From: Thalassobaculum sp. OXR-137
GTDB taxonomy: Bacteria > Pseudomonadota > Alphaproteobacteria > Thalassobaculales > Thalassobaculaceae
Length of the DNA: 64,000 nt
Direction: 5' to 3'
NCBI RefSeq assembly: GCF_034377285.1
Contig: NZ_CP139715.1
Location: 3,022,001-3,086,000 of the forward strand
The position numbers were made by a program, and so were the translations under genes. Within the stretch, counting starts at the first letter, position 1. Each line of letters begins with the position of its first letter. A model generated the notes under the pieces. That model was given only the letters and a program-made list of their open reading frames with translations. It was not told the DNA's origin and did not search any database. Positions 57,207 through 64,000 of the stretch are shown here, one piece after another.

Positions 57207-57935
57207 ATGTGTGGCCGCTACAGCATCACCACGGCACCGGACGCCATGCGCCGGCTGTTCGATGTGGATACGGCGCTGAACCTGGAGCCGCGCTGGAACA
57301 TGGCGCCGACCCAGGCGGCCCCGGTGATCAAGCTGATGACCGAAGGGCCGGCCAAGGGGCACCGGGTGCTGGCGATGATGCGCTGGGGGCTGGTGCCGGC
57401 CTGGGCCAAGGACATCGATATCGGGGTGAAGATGATCAACGCGCGGGCCGAAACGGTGGACGAGAAGCCGGCCTTCCGCGGCGCCTACCGGTATCGCCGC
57501 TGCGTCATCCCCGCCGACGGCTTCTACGAATGGCGTAGCGAGGGCAAGGTCAAGCAGCCCTACCGGGTCGTCCGAAAGGACCGCGCGCCGTTCGGCTTCG
57601 CCGGGTTGTGGGAGTTGTGGGAGGGGACGGGCGAGGGGAGTGCCCTGGAGACCTTCACCATCGTGACCACCGAGGCGACGGAGAGCATCGCCCATATCCA
57701 TCACCGCATGCCGGTGATGCTGTTCGACAAGGCCGCCTTCGCCACCTGGATGGGGCCGGACAAGGATGCGGCGGGGCAATTGATGTTGCCCTGCGATCCG
57801 GGACTGGTGGAAGCCTATCCGGTCGATCGGCGCGTGGGCAATGTGCGCAACGACGATGCGGGGCTGGTGGAGCCGGCAGCGGTTCAGGAGCCGGTGCAAG
57901 CTGCGCCCAAGCCGGTGCAGGGATCGTTGTTCTGA
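57207..57935 (+). CDS. SRAP domain protein (YedK/HMCES type)
   Basis: The 242-residue protein covalently protects abasic sites in single-stranded DNA. It has the required N-terminus MCGRYS with catalytic Cys2, the Asn in KMINARAETV, Glu in DGFYEW, and His in HHRMPVM. ATG 57207 is fixed by the need for Cys at position 2; a longer frame upstream would bury it. It is divergent from the CoxL-type gene, and the intergenic 98 bases should contain both promoters. Confidence 0.95.
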   Translation: MCGRYSITTAPDAMRRLFDVDTALNLEPRWNMAPTQAAPVIKLMTEGPAKGHRVLAMMRWGLVPAWAKDIDIGVKMINARAETVDEKPAFRGAYRYRRCVIPADGFYEWRSEGKVKQPYRVVRKDRAPFGFAGLWELWEGTGEGSALETFTIVTTEATESIAHIHHRMPVMLFDKAAFATWMGPDKDAAGQLMLPCDPGLVEAYPVDRRVGNVRNDDAGLVEPAAVQEPVQAAPKPVQGSLF

Positions 57936-57945
57936 TCCCGCTGTC

Positions 57946-58194
57946 TTAGAGCGCCCAGGACGTGATCATGCTGAGGGCGATCATCGAGGCCGAGGCGGCA
58001 GACGCCAGGGCAGCGCGGCGGTTGAGGATGGCGGCGCGATGGAGCGCGACGACGATCCGGTTGAGGTCGGCCGCGTCCAATTCCTCGTCGCCGGAGATCC
58101 GGCGCGGCGGCCTGTCGCCGGCTCGATACCAGTACCAGGCGGCAAGCAGTGCCGCGGCGATGGCCAGGAGTTCCAGGATCTGCACGAGTGCCAT
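57946..58194 (-). CDS. small hypothetical membrane protein (82 aa)
   Basis: The product has an N-terminal membrane helix (QILELLAIAAALLAAWYW), a charged middle DRPPRRISGDEELDAADLNR, and a second weakly hydrophobic Ala-rich segment (ALASAASASMIALSMITSW). No family recognised. It ends 11 bases from the stop of the convergent SRAP gene and lies downstream of the DddP-like gene on the same strand, 28 bases away. Confidence 0.6.
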   Translation of the reverse strand: MALVQILELLAIAAALLAAWYWYRAGDRPPRRISGDEELDAADLNRIVVALHRAAILNRRAALASAASASMIALSMITSWAL

Positions 58195-58222
58195 GTAGGT
58201 CTTTCCGGTCGGCCGTTAACGC

Positions 58223-59485
58223 TCAAGACTCTTGCAGCAACGCGTCCTCGAACGGGAAGTCGCTGAGAAGCTCGATCCCCGTCTCGGTCACCAGGATCTG
58301 CTGTTCCAGCTTCACCCCTTCGCCGCCGTCATTGTGGCCGATGAAGCTCTCCACGCAGAGGGTCATGCCCGGCTCGATCACCCCGTCATAGCCGGACTCC
58401 GCGAAATCGGCCCGGTGATAGAGATACGGATACTCCCCGGACATGCCGCAGCCATGGGCCGAGAGATAGTACCGGTGATCGGCATATTGCTCGGGGATGT
58501 CCCAGGCGCGCTCGGAATACTCCCGGAAGGTCAGGCCCGGCTCGATGATGCTCATGTTGTGCTGCACCTGTTCGTAGGCGGTCCGGTAGAGCGTGCGCTG
58601 ATGCTCGCTCGGCCGGTCCGGGCCGGCATGGAAGGTGCGGGAGAAGTCGCTGTAATAGCCGTGGCAGCCGACCACATCGGTGTCCAGCGCGATCAGTTCG
58701 TTCGGCGCGATGACCTTGGAGGAGGTCTCCTGGAACCAGGGATTGGTCCGTGCGCCGGAGTTCAGCAGCCTTGTCTCGCAATAATCCGCGTTGGCGGCGA
58801 TCACCGATTGCTGGAGGACCGACCACAGCTCCGCCTCGGTCTGCCCGGGCCAGATGGCCGCGCGCATTTCGGCCACCCCGGCTTCGGTCGCCCGCAGCGA
58901 GGCGCGCACGCATTTCATTTCCTCGGCGGACTTGATGCAGCGTGCCATTTCCACGGGCTCTTGCGCGTCGACCAGGCGCAGTCCTTCGTCGGCCAGCGCG
59001 ATGGCGACCCCGGCGTTCAGCCTCTCCACACCGACCACCGGGTCGCGGCCGCACATCTCGCGCAGCGTCGATGCCATCTCCCGGGCCCAGGACCGCTCCT
59101 TGTCGACGATGGCGGCACCGGCGGCGACAAAGCTGGCGGTCGAGCTCGGGCGCACCTCGTCGACCGTCTCGTAGCCCGCGCCGAGATGCATAGCGCCGGT
59201 GAATTCGTACAGGATCGAGCGGTCCGCGGTCAGGAGCAGGTAGCGCGAGGGCTGGTTGCGGCCGGTGAAGACCTGCATGTTCCGCGTGCCGGTGGCGTAG
59301 CGGATGTTGATCGCGTCGCTCAGGATTAGGGCGGCGATCCTGCGCCGGGCCATCTCGGCCCGAACCCGGTCCTGGCGGTACAGACGGACGGCGCGCAGAT
59401 CGATGCCGTCGCTCTCCGGGGCGCGGTCGAGCAGGGCGAGATCCGGATGGGTTCCGCGGTCGGCATGCCAGTCGAGAACGGTCAC
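58223..59485 (-). CDS. M24 family protein, DddP-like (DMSP lyase or Xaa-Pro-type)
   Basis: The 420-residue protein has a creatinase-type N-terminal domain (ALILSDAINIRYATGTRNMQ) and a pita-bread M24 domain. All six metal ligands of the DddP pattern are present: Asp268, Asp270 (ALDTDVV), Asp280 (YSDFSRT), His344 (SAHGCGM), Glu379 (CVESF), Glu394 (VKLEQQ). ETRLLNSGARTNPWFQE and the C-terminal LLSDFPFEDALL closely resemble marine DMSP lyase DddP as I recall it. DddP cleaves dimethylsulfoniopropionate to DMS and acrylate. Close paralogues with other substrates exist, so the name is tentative. It starts a leftward transcript with the small membrane protein. Confidence 0.8.
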   Translation of the reverse strand: MTVLDWHADRGTHPDLALLDRAPESDGIDLRAVRLYRQDRVRAEMARRRIAALILSDAINIRYATGTRNMQVFTGRNQPSRYLLLTADRSILYEFTGAMHLGAGYETVDEVRPSSTASFVAAGAAIVDKERSWAREMASTLREMCGRDPVVGVERLNAGVAIALADEGLRLVDAQEPVEMARCIKSAEEMKCVRASLRATEAGVAEMRAAIWPGQTEAELWSVLQQSVIAANADYCETRLLNSGARTNPWFQETSSKVIAPNELIALDTDVVGCHGYYSDFSRTFHAGPDRPSEHQRTLYRTAYEQVQHNMSIIEPGLTFREYSERAWDIPEQYADHRYYLSAHGCGMSGEYPYLYHRADFAESGYDGVIEPGMTLCVESFIGHNDGGEGVKLEQQILVTETGIELLSDFPFEDALLQES

Positions 59486-59519
59486 GGGTGCGCCTCCGGC
59501 GGGGCGCTCGGTCCGGCCG

Positions 59520-60560
59520 TCAGGACGGGCAACGGGTGTAGACCTCTGACGTGCGCTGGGTGAAACCGACGGGGGTCGTGTCGCCGATCATCTGGATGTC
59601 GTCGGCCCCGAGCTTCTGGAAATGTTCGACCAGGGTCTCGGACCGGCGGATGTACCACGTGTACTCGTCCTCCAGGGTTTCGACCACCGGAACGGCGACG
59701 GACGGATCCCGGCCGTCGGCCTTCACGACGAAGGAGTCGGGGCCGAATTCGATGTACTCACCGTCGCAGTTGCCCGAGGACCAGCGGCCCTGCAGATCGG
59801 GCGCGACCCCCGCATGACGTTCGGTCTCGCCGGCGGTCTGCGGCATCACCCCTTGGGAGTCGGCCGGTGCGTCGTGCGCGCCGCCGATTGTTGAGTCCTT
59901 CCAGTGCCGCAGCATCTCGATATAGCGCGGGGCCGGGTCGACCTTGAAGGCGACCATCAGCGCCGCGGCCGCCCCGAGGATCAGGATAAGGGCGATCACA
60001 ACGGTGCCGATCATAAAATAGGCGCGGCCGCTGCGCCGGGGTTCCGGGCGGAAGTCCGGCGGCGGGCCGACGGGTTCATCCTCTTCCGCATGGTCGTGAC
60101 GGAATCGAAGCGATCTGAGGTCTTCGTTCTCGCCGGCGGTGTCGTCGTAGGAGGACCGGCGCCGGGTCGGCGGCGCCTCGCTGGCGGTCAGCGCCGGATC
60201 CAGATAGCTGTCGCTTCCCTCCCGCGCATCGGCTTCGCGCCGCGCCGCATGGATCGCTTCGGCGAAGGAGCCCCCGGTGGCGGACGGCGCGCCGTCGCCC
60301 GACTCCTCTTCCTCTCCGGACGACGGTTCGGCCAGGGACAGATCGATGGAGCCGCGATCGACGAAGAAGATCTGGCTGAATTCCCATTCGCCGACGGTGG
60401 CGTTCCAGTCGCCGCCGACGACGCGCAGTTCCGCGTCTTCCTCTCCGTCGAACTCGCGGATCATGGAGGAGACGAGAACGGAAGCGCTTTGTGCCCGCTC
60501 GACGGTTTCCCATCCGGCGGCGTCACGCTTCTGCAGAAAATACACATCGAACCGGCGCAT
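59520..60560 (-). CDS. hypothetical single-pass membrane protein
   Basis: The 346-residue protein has a soluble N-terminal domain (MRRFDVYFLQKRDAAGWETV to about residue 75), a long acidic, Ser/Glu-rich disordered region (about 75-175), one membrane helix (FMIGTVVIALILILGAAAAL, about 182-203) and a periplasmic C-terminal domain with LQGRWSSGNCDGEYIEFGPD and a final Cys (CPS), possibly forming a disulfide. No family is recognised. It is 12 bases downstream of the GGDEF-EAL gene and probably co-transcribed, so a link to c-di-GMP output is conceivable. Confidence 0.7.
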   Translation of the reverse strand: MRRFDVYFLQKRDAAGWETVERAQSASVLVSSMIREFDGEEDAELRVVGGDWNATVGEWEFSQIFFVDRGSIDLSLAEPSSGEEEESGDGAPSATGGSFAEAIHAARREADAREGSDSYLDPALTASEAPPTRRRSSYDDTAGENEDLRSLRFRHDHAEEDEPVGPPPDFRPEPRRSGRAYFMIGTVVIALILILGAAAALMVAFKVDPAPRYIEMLRHWKDSTIGGAHDAPADSQGVMPQTAGETERHAGVAPDLQGRWSSGNCDGEYIEFGPDSFVVKADGRDPSVAVPVVETLEDEYTWYIRRSETLVEHFQKLGADDIQMIGDTTPVGFTQRTSEVYTRCPS

Positions 60561-60572
60561 CGCGTCGAGCCC

Positions 60573-63056
60573 CTACCAGCTTCTGTTCTCGTCCAGTAAC
60601 CGCTCGACTGCGTTCACGTCCAGGGGCGGGGAGAACAGAAAACCCTGGGCATAGCCGCAACCGATGGCCCGCAACTGGGCAAGCTGCTCGGGAGTCTCAA
60701 CGCCTTCGGCGATCACGTCCAGTCTCAGGTTCTGCGCGAGCAGGCAGATCGTCCGCACGATCTCCAGGTTGTGCCGGTTCCGCCCCATATCCTGCACGAA
60801 GGATTTGTCGATCTTCAGGGTGTCGATCGGGAAGGTGTGCAGGTAGCTAAGCGAGCTGTATCTGGTTCCAAAATCGTCGACACAAACCTGAATTTTCAGA
60901 GACTTGAGATCGTTCAGCATCTGCGCCGACAGATGCGCGTTCTCCATCAGCGCGCTCTCGGTGATCTCCAGCTTCAAGGTGCTGGGGTCCATGCCGGTCC
61001 CGTCGAGGCTGTTGGTCACCATGCGCACCAGGTCGTACTGATTGAATTGCCGGCTGGAGAGATTGACGCTGATCTCCAGCGCGTCGGCCCGCGGGTATTT
61101 CTCATGCCAGCGCACGCTCTGTTCGCAGGCGGTCCGCAGCACCCATTGGCCGATCTCGACGATCATCCCGGTTTCCTCGGCCAGCGGGATGAAGTCGGCA
61201 GGCTGCACTTCGCCGCGCTTGGAATGGGTCCAGCGGGTGAGCGCCTCGAACCCCTGGATGCGGCCGGTCGCGAGCGAGATGATCGGTTGGAACCGCAGGG
61301 TCAGCTCCCCGCGCTCGATCGCCCGGCGCAAGTCGGTCTCCATGTCCAGCGGCGTGACCGTATTGCCCCGCATGTTCGGATCGAAGGCGACGGCCTGCGC
61401 CTTGCCCAGTTCCTTGGCCTTGTACATGGCGAGTTCGGCGTCGCGCAGGATGTCCTCCGGCCGGCCGTAGCCCTCGCTGGCATGGGCCGCCCCCATGGAC
61501 GCGGTGGTGAAGATCTCCTTGCCGCTCAGAGTGAAGGGGGAGGCGAGCGCCTTCTGCAGCATGTCGCAGACGGCGACGGCATCGCCCTTGTTCGACACGT
61601 CTTCCAGAAGCATGGCGAACTCGTCGCCGCCCAGCCGGGCGACGGTGTCGCCGAATTTCAGATTGTGTTCCAGCCGGCGCGCGGCGGCGATGATGAGGTC
61701 GTCGCCGTGAATGTGGCCGAGGCTCTCGTTGACCACCTTGAAGCGGTCGAGGTCGAGATACACGACGCCGAAGCTGGCGGAGGCGTTTCGGCGGAACCGC
61801 GCCAGGGCCTGGCGCACCCGCTCCAGGAATAGCGTCCGGTTCGGCAGACCCGTCAGATTGTCGTGCAGCGCATCGTGGATCGACTGTTCCTCGACACGCT
61901 TGCGGTCGGTGATGTCGGTCATCGAGCCGGCGATGCGGTAGGCATGCCCGGAGGTGTCGCGGACCGCGAGGCCGCGCACGAGCATCCAGCGGTAGGTGCC
62001 GTCGCGATGGCGAACCCGGTGCTCGCTCTCGAAATTGCCGACGGCGCCGCTGAGATGCGCGTCGAGCTGGGCGGTGACCCGCTGGACGTCCTCGGGGTGG
62101 ATCCTGCTGAACCACTCCTCCGCCCCGTCGCCGACGTCCTGCTCAGTATGGCCGAGCATCTGCTTCCAGCGCGTCGACAGGTAGATCGAGTTCGACGCGA
62201 GATCCCAGTCCCAAAGACCGTCGTTGGAGCCGGCCGCCGCCAGGGCGTAGCGCTCCTCGCTCTGCCTCAGCGCGCGCTGAGCGTCTTGGCGGGCCGAGAT
62301 GTCGTCATAGACGATCACAGCACCGCCGTTCGGGATCGGCCGGATCCGGATTTCCATCTGGCGGCCGTCCCGGTTGGGCCGCTCGTAGACCCTGCCTTGG
62401 GTGGTCCGGATCATGTCCAGGACCTCGGCGGCGCGGTGGGCCGGATTGCCTTCGCCGTATTCTCCCTGCGCCGCCAGATGATGGACGATGTCAGACAGAG
62501 GCGTTCCGACACTGGCAAACGCCGTCGGCAGGCGCAGCAGATCGAAGAAGCGCGAGTTCCAGGTCAGCAGCCGCCAGTCGGCGTCGAAGGCACAGATGCC
62601 CTGGGTGATCGTCTCCAGCGTGCTCTGCAGGAGCAAGGTGAAGTGGGCCGCCGTGTCGGTGTTGCGTCGGTCGTCGGTCACGTCGCGGTACTGGATTAGC
62701 CGTCCGCCGTCCGCCGTCTCCCGGTCGAGGATCCGGACCCAACGGCCGTCCGGCAGGCGCTCGTCGACCAGGCCGTGGGGACGGGTGTGGGCCTCCATCC
62801 GCCGCTCGAGCCAATCCTGAGCGTCGTCGGCGAAGACCGAGCCGAGTTTGGTGGCGACCTCCTGCTGGACCAGGCTGGTGAAGCGTGCGCCCGGTTCCAG
62901 GAGATCGGTCAGGTAGGGAAAGAAGCCCAGGACGGGACGCGTGAACCAGACCACCCGATCCTGCGGGTCGAGCAACAGGAAACCGTCTTCGATCTCGTCC
63001 AGCGTACAGACGGGAAGCCCTGTCCGGTCCAGGGTCGGTTTGTTGGCCATACTCAT
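60573..63056 (-). CDS. PAS-GGDEF-EAL c-di-GMP signalling protein
   Basis: The 827-residue cytoplasmic protein has several PAS domains (about 15-385, the last one with its PAC segment before VEEQSIHDALHDNLTGLPNR), an intact GGDEF domain (RLGGDEF, 476-480) and an intact EAL domain (GFEALTRW, about 602-609; ISVNLS, EITES, VDDFGTRYSS, AEGVET, GYAQGFLFS). Active-site residues for both diguanylate cyclase and phosphodiesterase are present, so it could make or degrade c-di-GMP. No membrane helix. It may regulate motility or attachment. The membrane protein at 59520 follows. Confidence 0.93.
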   Translation of the reverse strand: MSMANKPTLDRTGLPVCTLDEIEDGFLLLDPQDRVVWFTRPVLGFFPYLTDLLEPGARFTSLVQQEVATKLGSVFADDAQDWLERRMEAHTRPHGLVDERLPDGRWVRILDRETADGGRLIQYRDVTDDRRNTDTAAHFTLLLQSTLETITQGICAFDADWRLLTWNSRFFDLLRLPTAFASVGTPLSDIVHHLAAQGEYGEGNPAHRAAEVLDMIRTTQGRVYERPNRDGRQMEIRIRPIPNGGAVIVYDDISARQDAQRALRQSEERYALAAAGSNDGLWDWDLASNSIYLSTRWKQMLGHTEQDVGDGAEEWFSRIHPEDVQRVTAQLDAHLSGAVGNFESEHRVRHRDGTYRWMLVRGLAVRDTSGHAYRIAGSMTDITDRKRVEEQSIHDALHDNLTGLPNRTLFLERVRQALARFRRNASASFGVVYLDLDRFKVVNESLGHIHGDDLIIAAARRLEHNLKFGDTVARLGGDEFAMLLEDVSNKGDAVAVCDMLQKALASPFTLSGKEIFTTASMGAAHASEGYGRPEDILRDAELAMYKAKELGKAQAVAFDPNMRGNTVTPLDMETDLRRAIERGELTLRFQPIISLATGRIQGFEALTRWTHSKRGEVQPADFIPLAEETGMIVEIGQWVLRTACEQSVRWHEKYPRADALEISVNLSSRQFNQYDLVRMVTNSLDGTGMDPSTLKLEITESALMENAHLSAQMLNDLKSLKIQVCVDDFGTRYSSLSYLHTFPIDTLKIDKSFVQDMGRNRHNLEIVRTICLLAQNLRLDVIAEGVETPEQLAQLRAIGCGYAQGFLFSPPLDVNAVERLLDENRSW

Positions 63057-63241
63057 GCGCGACCGCTCTTCCGGCGGCGGACGGAACCGGCTGGCTGTCC
63101 GACATGGTGGCGGATGGCCCCGATCAGCATATCCCCCGCTTTGTCCACGTCACCGGTTTCCAAATGCATTCGTAATGTCTTTGCTTGAAATTCAACACTA
63201 TCAGAGCCCCCGGCGCGCGACCAGCAGCCAGCGGCTGCATC
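63057..63241. other. intergenic region, nothing recognised
   Basis: 185 bases between the GGDEF-EAL start and the end of the glycosylase gene. I see no gene, repeat or clear hairpin. The region around 63130-63200 is slightly less GC-rich and should hold the promoter of the GGDEF-EAL gene. Confidence 0.5.
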
Positions 63242-63877
63242 TCACCGATCCGCACCGAGCACCGCAACCCCGCGTCGCACGCGGTACAGCCGCCACAATA
63301 AATGGGCGGCAGCACTTCGATGAGGCGCCCAATCCGCCGATACAGCATCGGAGCCGGCGATGTCCGGCCGGGTCTCCGATCCGCGAAGCATCCGGATGCC
63401 CTCGCGCAGGGCGACGTCGCCGGAGGGGAAGACGTCCGGGTCGCCCAGCGCGAACATCCGGTAGATCTCCGCCGTCCACCGCCCGATACCCGGCACGGCG
63501 ACCAGGGCGGCATGGGCGGCCTCCGAGGCCTCGCCGCTCAGGCGCTCGAGGGGAAGCCGGCCGTCCAGCACCCGCTCGGCCAGCGCGCGGCCGTAACGCA
63601 TCTTCGCCCGGGAAAAGCCGATCGCGCCGAGTTGGGCATCGTCGAACGCGGCAAACGTCTCCGCGTCGAGACCGCCGGCGGCGGCCAGCCGGGCCAGGAT
63701 GGCGGCGGCAGAGGCGGTCGAAACCTGCTGGCCGACGATGATGCGGATCAGCGCCGCGAAGCCCGGCTCCAGAACGCGCGGTTCCGGAGCCCCCGCCTCG
63801 GCCAGCGCCGCGGCGACATCCGGGTCCCGGTCGGCCAAGGCCCGCAATCCGTCGTCCAGCGCCTTCTGGCGGGTCAT
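63242..63877 (-). CDS. AlkA/HhH-GPD DNA-3-methyladenine glycosylase
   Basis: The 211-residue HhH-GPD protein removes alkylated bases. It has IIVGQQVSTASAAAIL (helix entering the DNA-binding groove), the helix-hairpin-helix VAVPGIGRWTAEIY (about 121-134) and the catalytic Asp in FPSGDVALREG (about 154). The AlkA N-terminal domain is absent, which is usual for short MAG2-type enzymes. No iron-sulfur Cys cluster. ATG 63877 overlaps the stop of the upstream gene (ATGA). Confidence 0.9.
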   Translation of the reverse strand: MTRQKALDDGLRALADRDPDVAAALAEAGAPEPRVLEPGFAALIRIIVGQQVSTASAAAILARLAAAGGLDAETFAAFDDAQLGAIGFSRAKMRYGRALAERVLDGRLPLERLSGEASEAAHAALVAVPGIGRWTAEIYRMFALGDPDVFPSGDVALREGIRMLRGSETRPDIAGSDAVSADWAPHRSAAAHLLWRLYRVRRGVAVLGADR

Positions 63878-64000
63878 GCGGGCGCCGTGCCGAGACGGTC
63901 GGCGGCTTCCGCCGCGACCTCGTCCATGGTGGCGAAGCCGGCCCCGCCGTCGCGCAGATGCCGGATCAGCGCTTCCATCGCCATCATCCGATGGCCCCGC
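63874..64000 (-). CDS. polysaccharide deacetylase family protein, C-terminal end only
   Basis: The last 41 codons of a leftward gene that starts beyond the right edge. The translation begins GHRMMAMEALIRHLRDG and continues AGFATMDEVAAEAADRL, the end of the NodB-like polysaccharide deacetylase / allantoinase-like PuuE branch (usual form GRGHRMMALE... then FATMGEIA). The catalytic part is not visible. Its stop overlaps the glycosylase start by four bases. Confidence 0.75.
   Translation of the reverse strand, partial: RGHRMMAMEALIRHLRDGGAGFATMDEVAAEAADRLGTAPA

Overview
The window looks like the chromosome of a free-living, probably marine, high-GC alphaproteobacterium of Rhodospirillales type. 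Indicators are the purC-purS-purQ-purL-bolA-grxD order, a DUF1476 F1-ATPase inhibitor, hpnCDE squalene genes, a DUF1217 protein and FliL, a non-pyrrolysine MttB homologue and a DddP-like M24 protein. The genus cannot be fixed from the sequence alone. I saw no rRNA, tRNA, integrase, transposase or CRISPR array. Two stretches are clearly AT-rich against this background: about 460-960, which has no gene, and 23548-25243, which carries one OLD-type nuclease gene.

Left part (1-16.4 kb). An HTH gene is cut by the left edge, followed by an AT-rich non-coding stretch, small hypothetical genes, DUF4112, DedA, and a SulP transporter with a universal stress protein. A long leftward block then holds purC, purS, a PAS histidine kinase, purQ, purL, bolA, grxD, a DUF3592 protein and a HAD phosphatase. 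After it come a TANGO2/NRDE protein, the DUF1476 protein, and a peroxiredoxin-like/2OG-Fe(II) oxygenase gene broken by one in-frame TAA. A family of palindromic intergenic repeats (CCCCGGATTTATTCCGGGG type) starts at 5726 and recurs at 16.4-16.8 kb, 20.3-21.0 kb and 47.1 kb.

Middle (16.8-47 kb). This is mostly housekeeping and catabolism. It holds a double GNAT, purB, mtnA, four tandem copies of the repeat, an orphan peptide-binding protein, and two PAS_5 genes flanking the frameshifted OLD nuclease. Next are a PhnA-like protein, a GST / carboxymuconolactone decarboxylase-like / enoyl reductase cluster, an ArsR regulator, DUF454, an RNA uracil methyltransferase, fumC with an RHH protein, and a very large DUF1217 protein. 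Then come gamma-glutamyltransferase, FliL, a dipeptide epimerase, a methyltransferase, a sugar-nucleotide-type epimerase, MttB, phhA, DUF4870 and threonine aldolase.

Right part (47-64 kb). The most interesting block is the leftward run 57108-47296: molybdenum hydroxylase large subunit, CysQ, a proline-rich exported protein, MpaB-type oxygenase, sulfotransferase, catalase-like heme protein, HpnC, HpnD, HpnE. The last six are tightly packed, with four consecutive 4-base start/stop overlaps. HpnCDE make squalene, and no hopene cyclase is present. The neighbours suggest an oxidised and sulfated isoprenoid product, with CysQ recycling the PAP made by the sulfotransferase. This is inference from context. 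To the right lie an SRAP protein, the DddP-like protein, an unknown membrane protein, a PAS-GGDEF-EAL protein, an AlkA-type glycosylase and the end of a polysaccharide deacetylase cut by the right edge.
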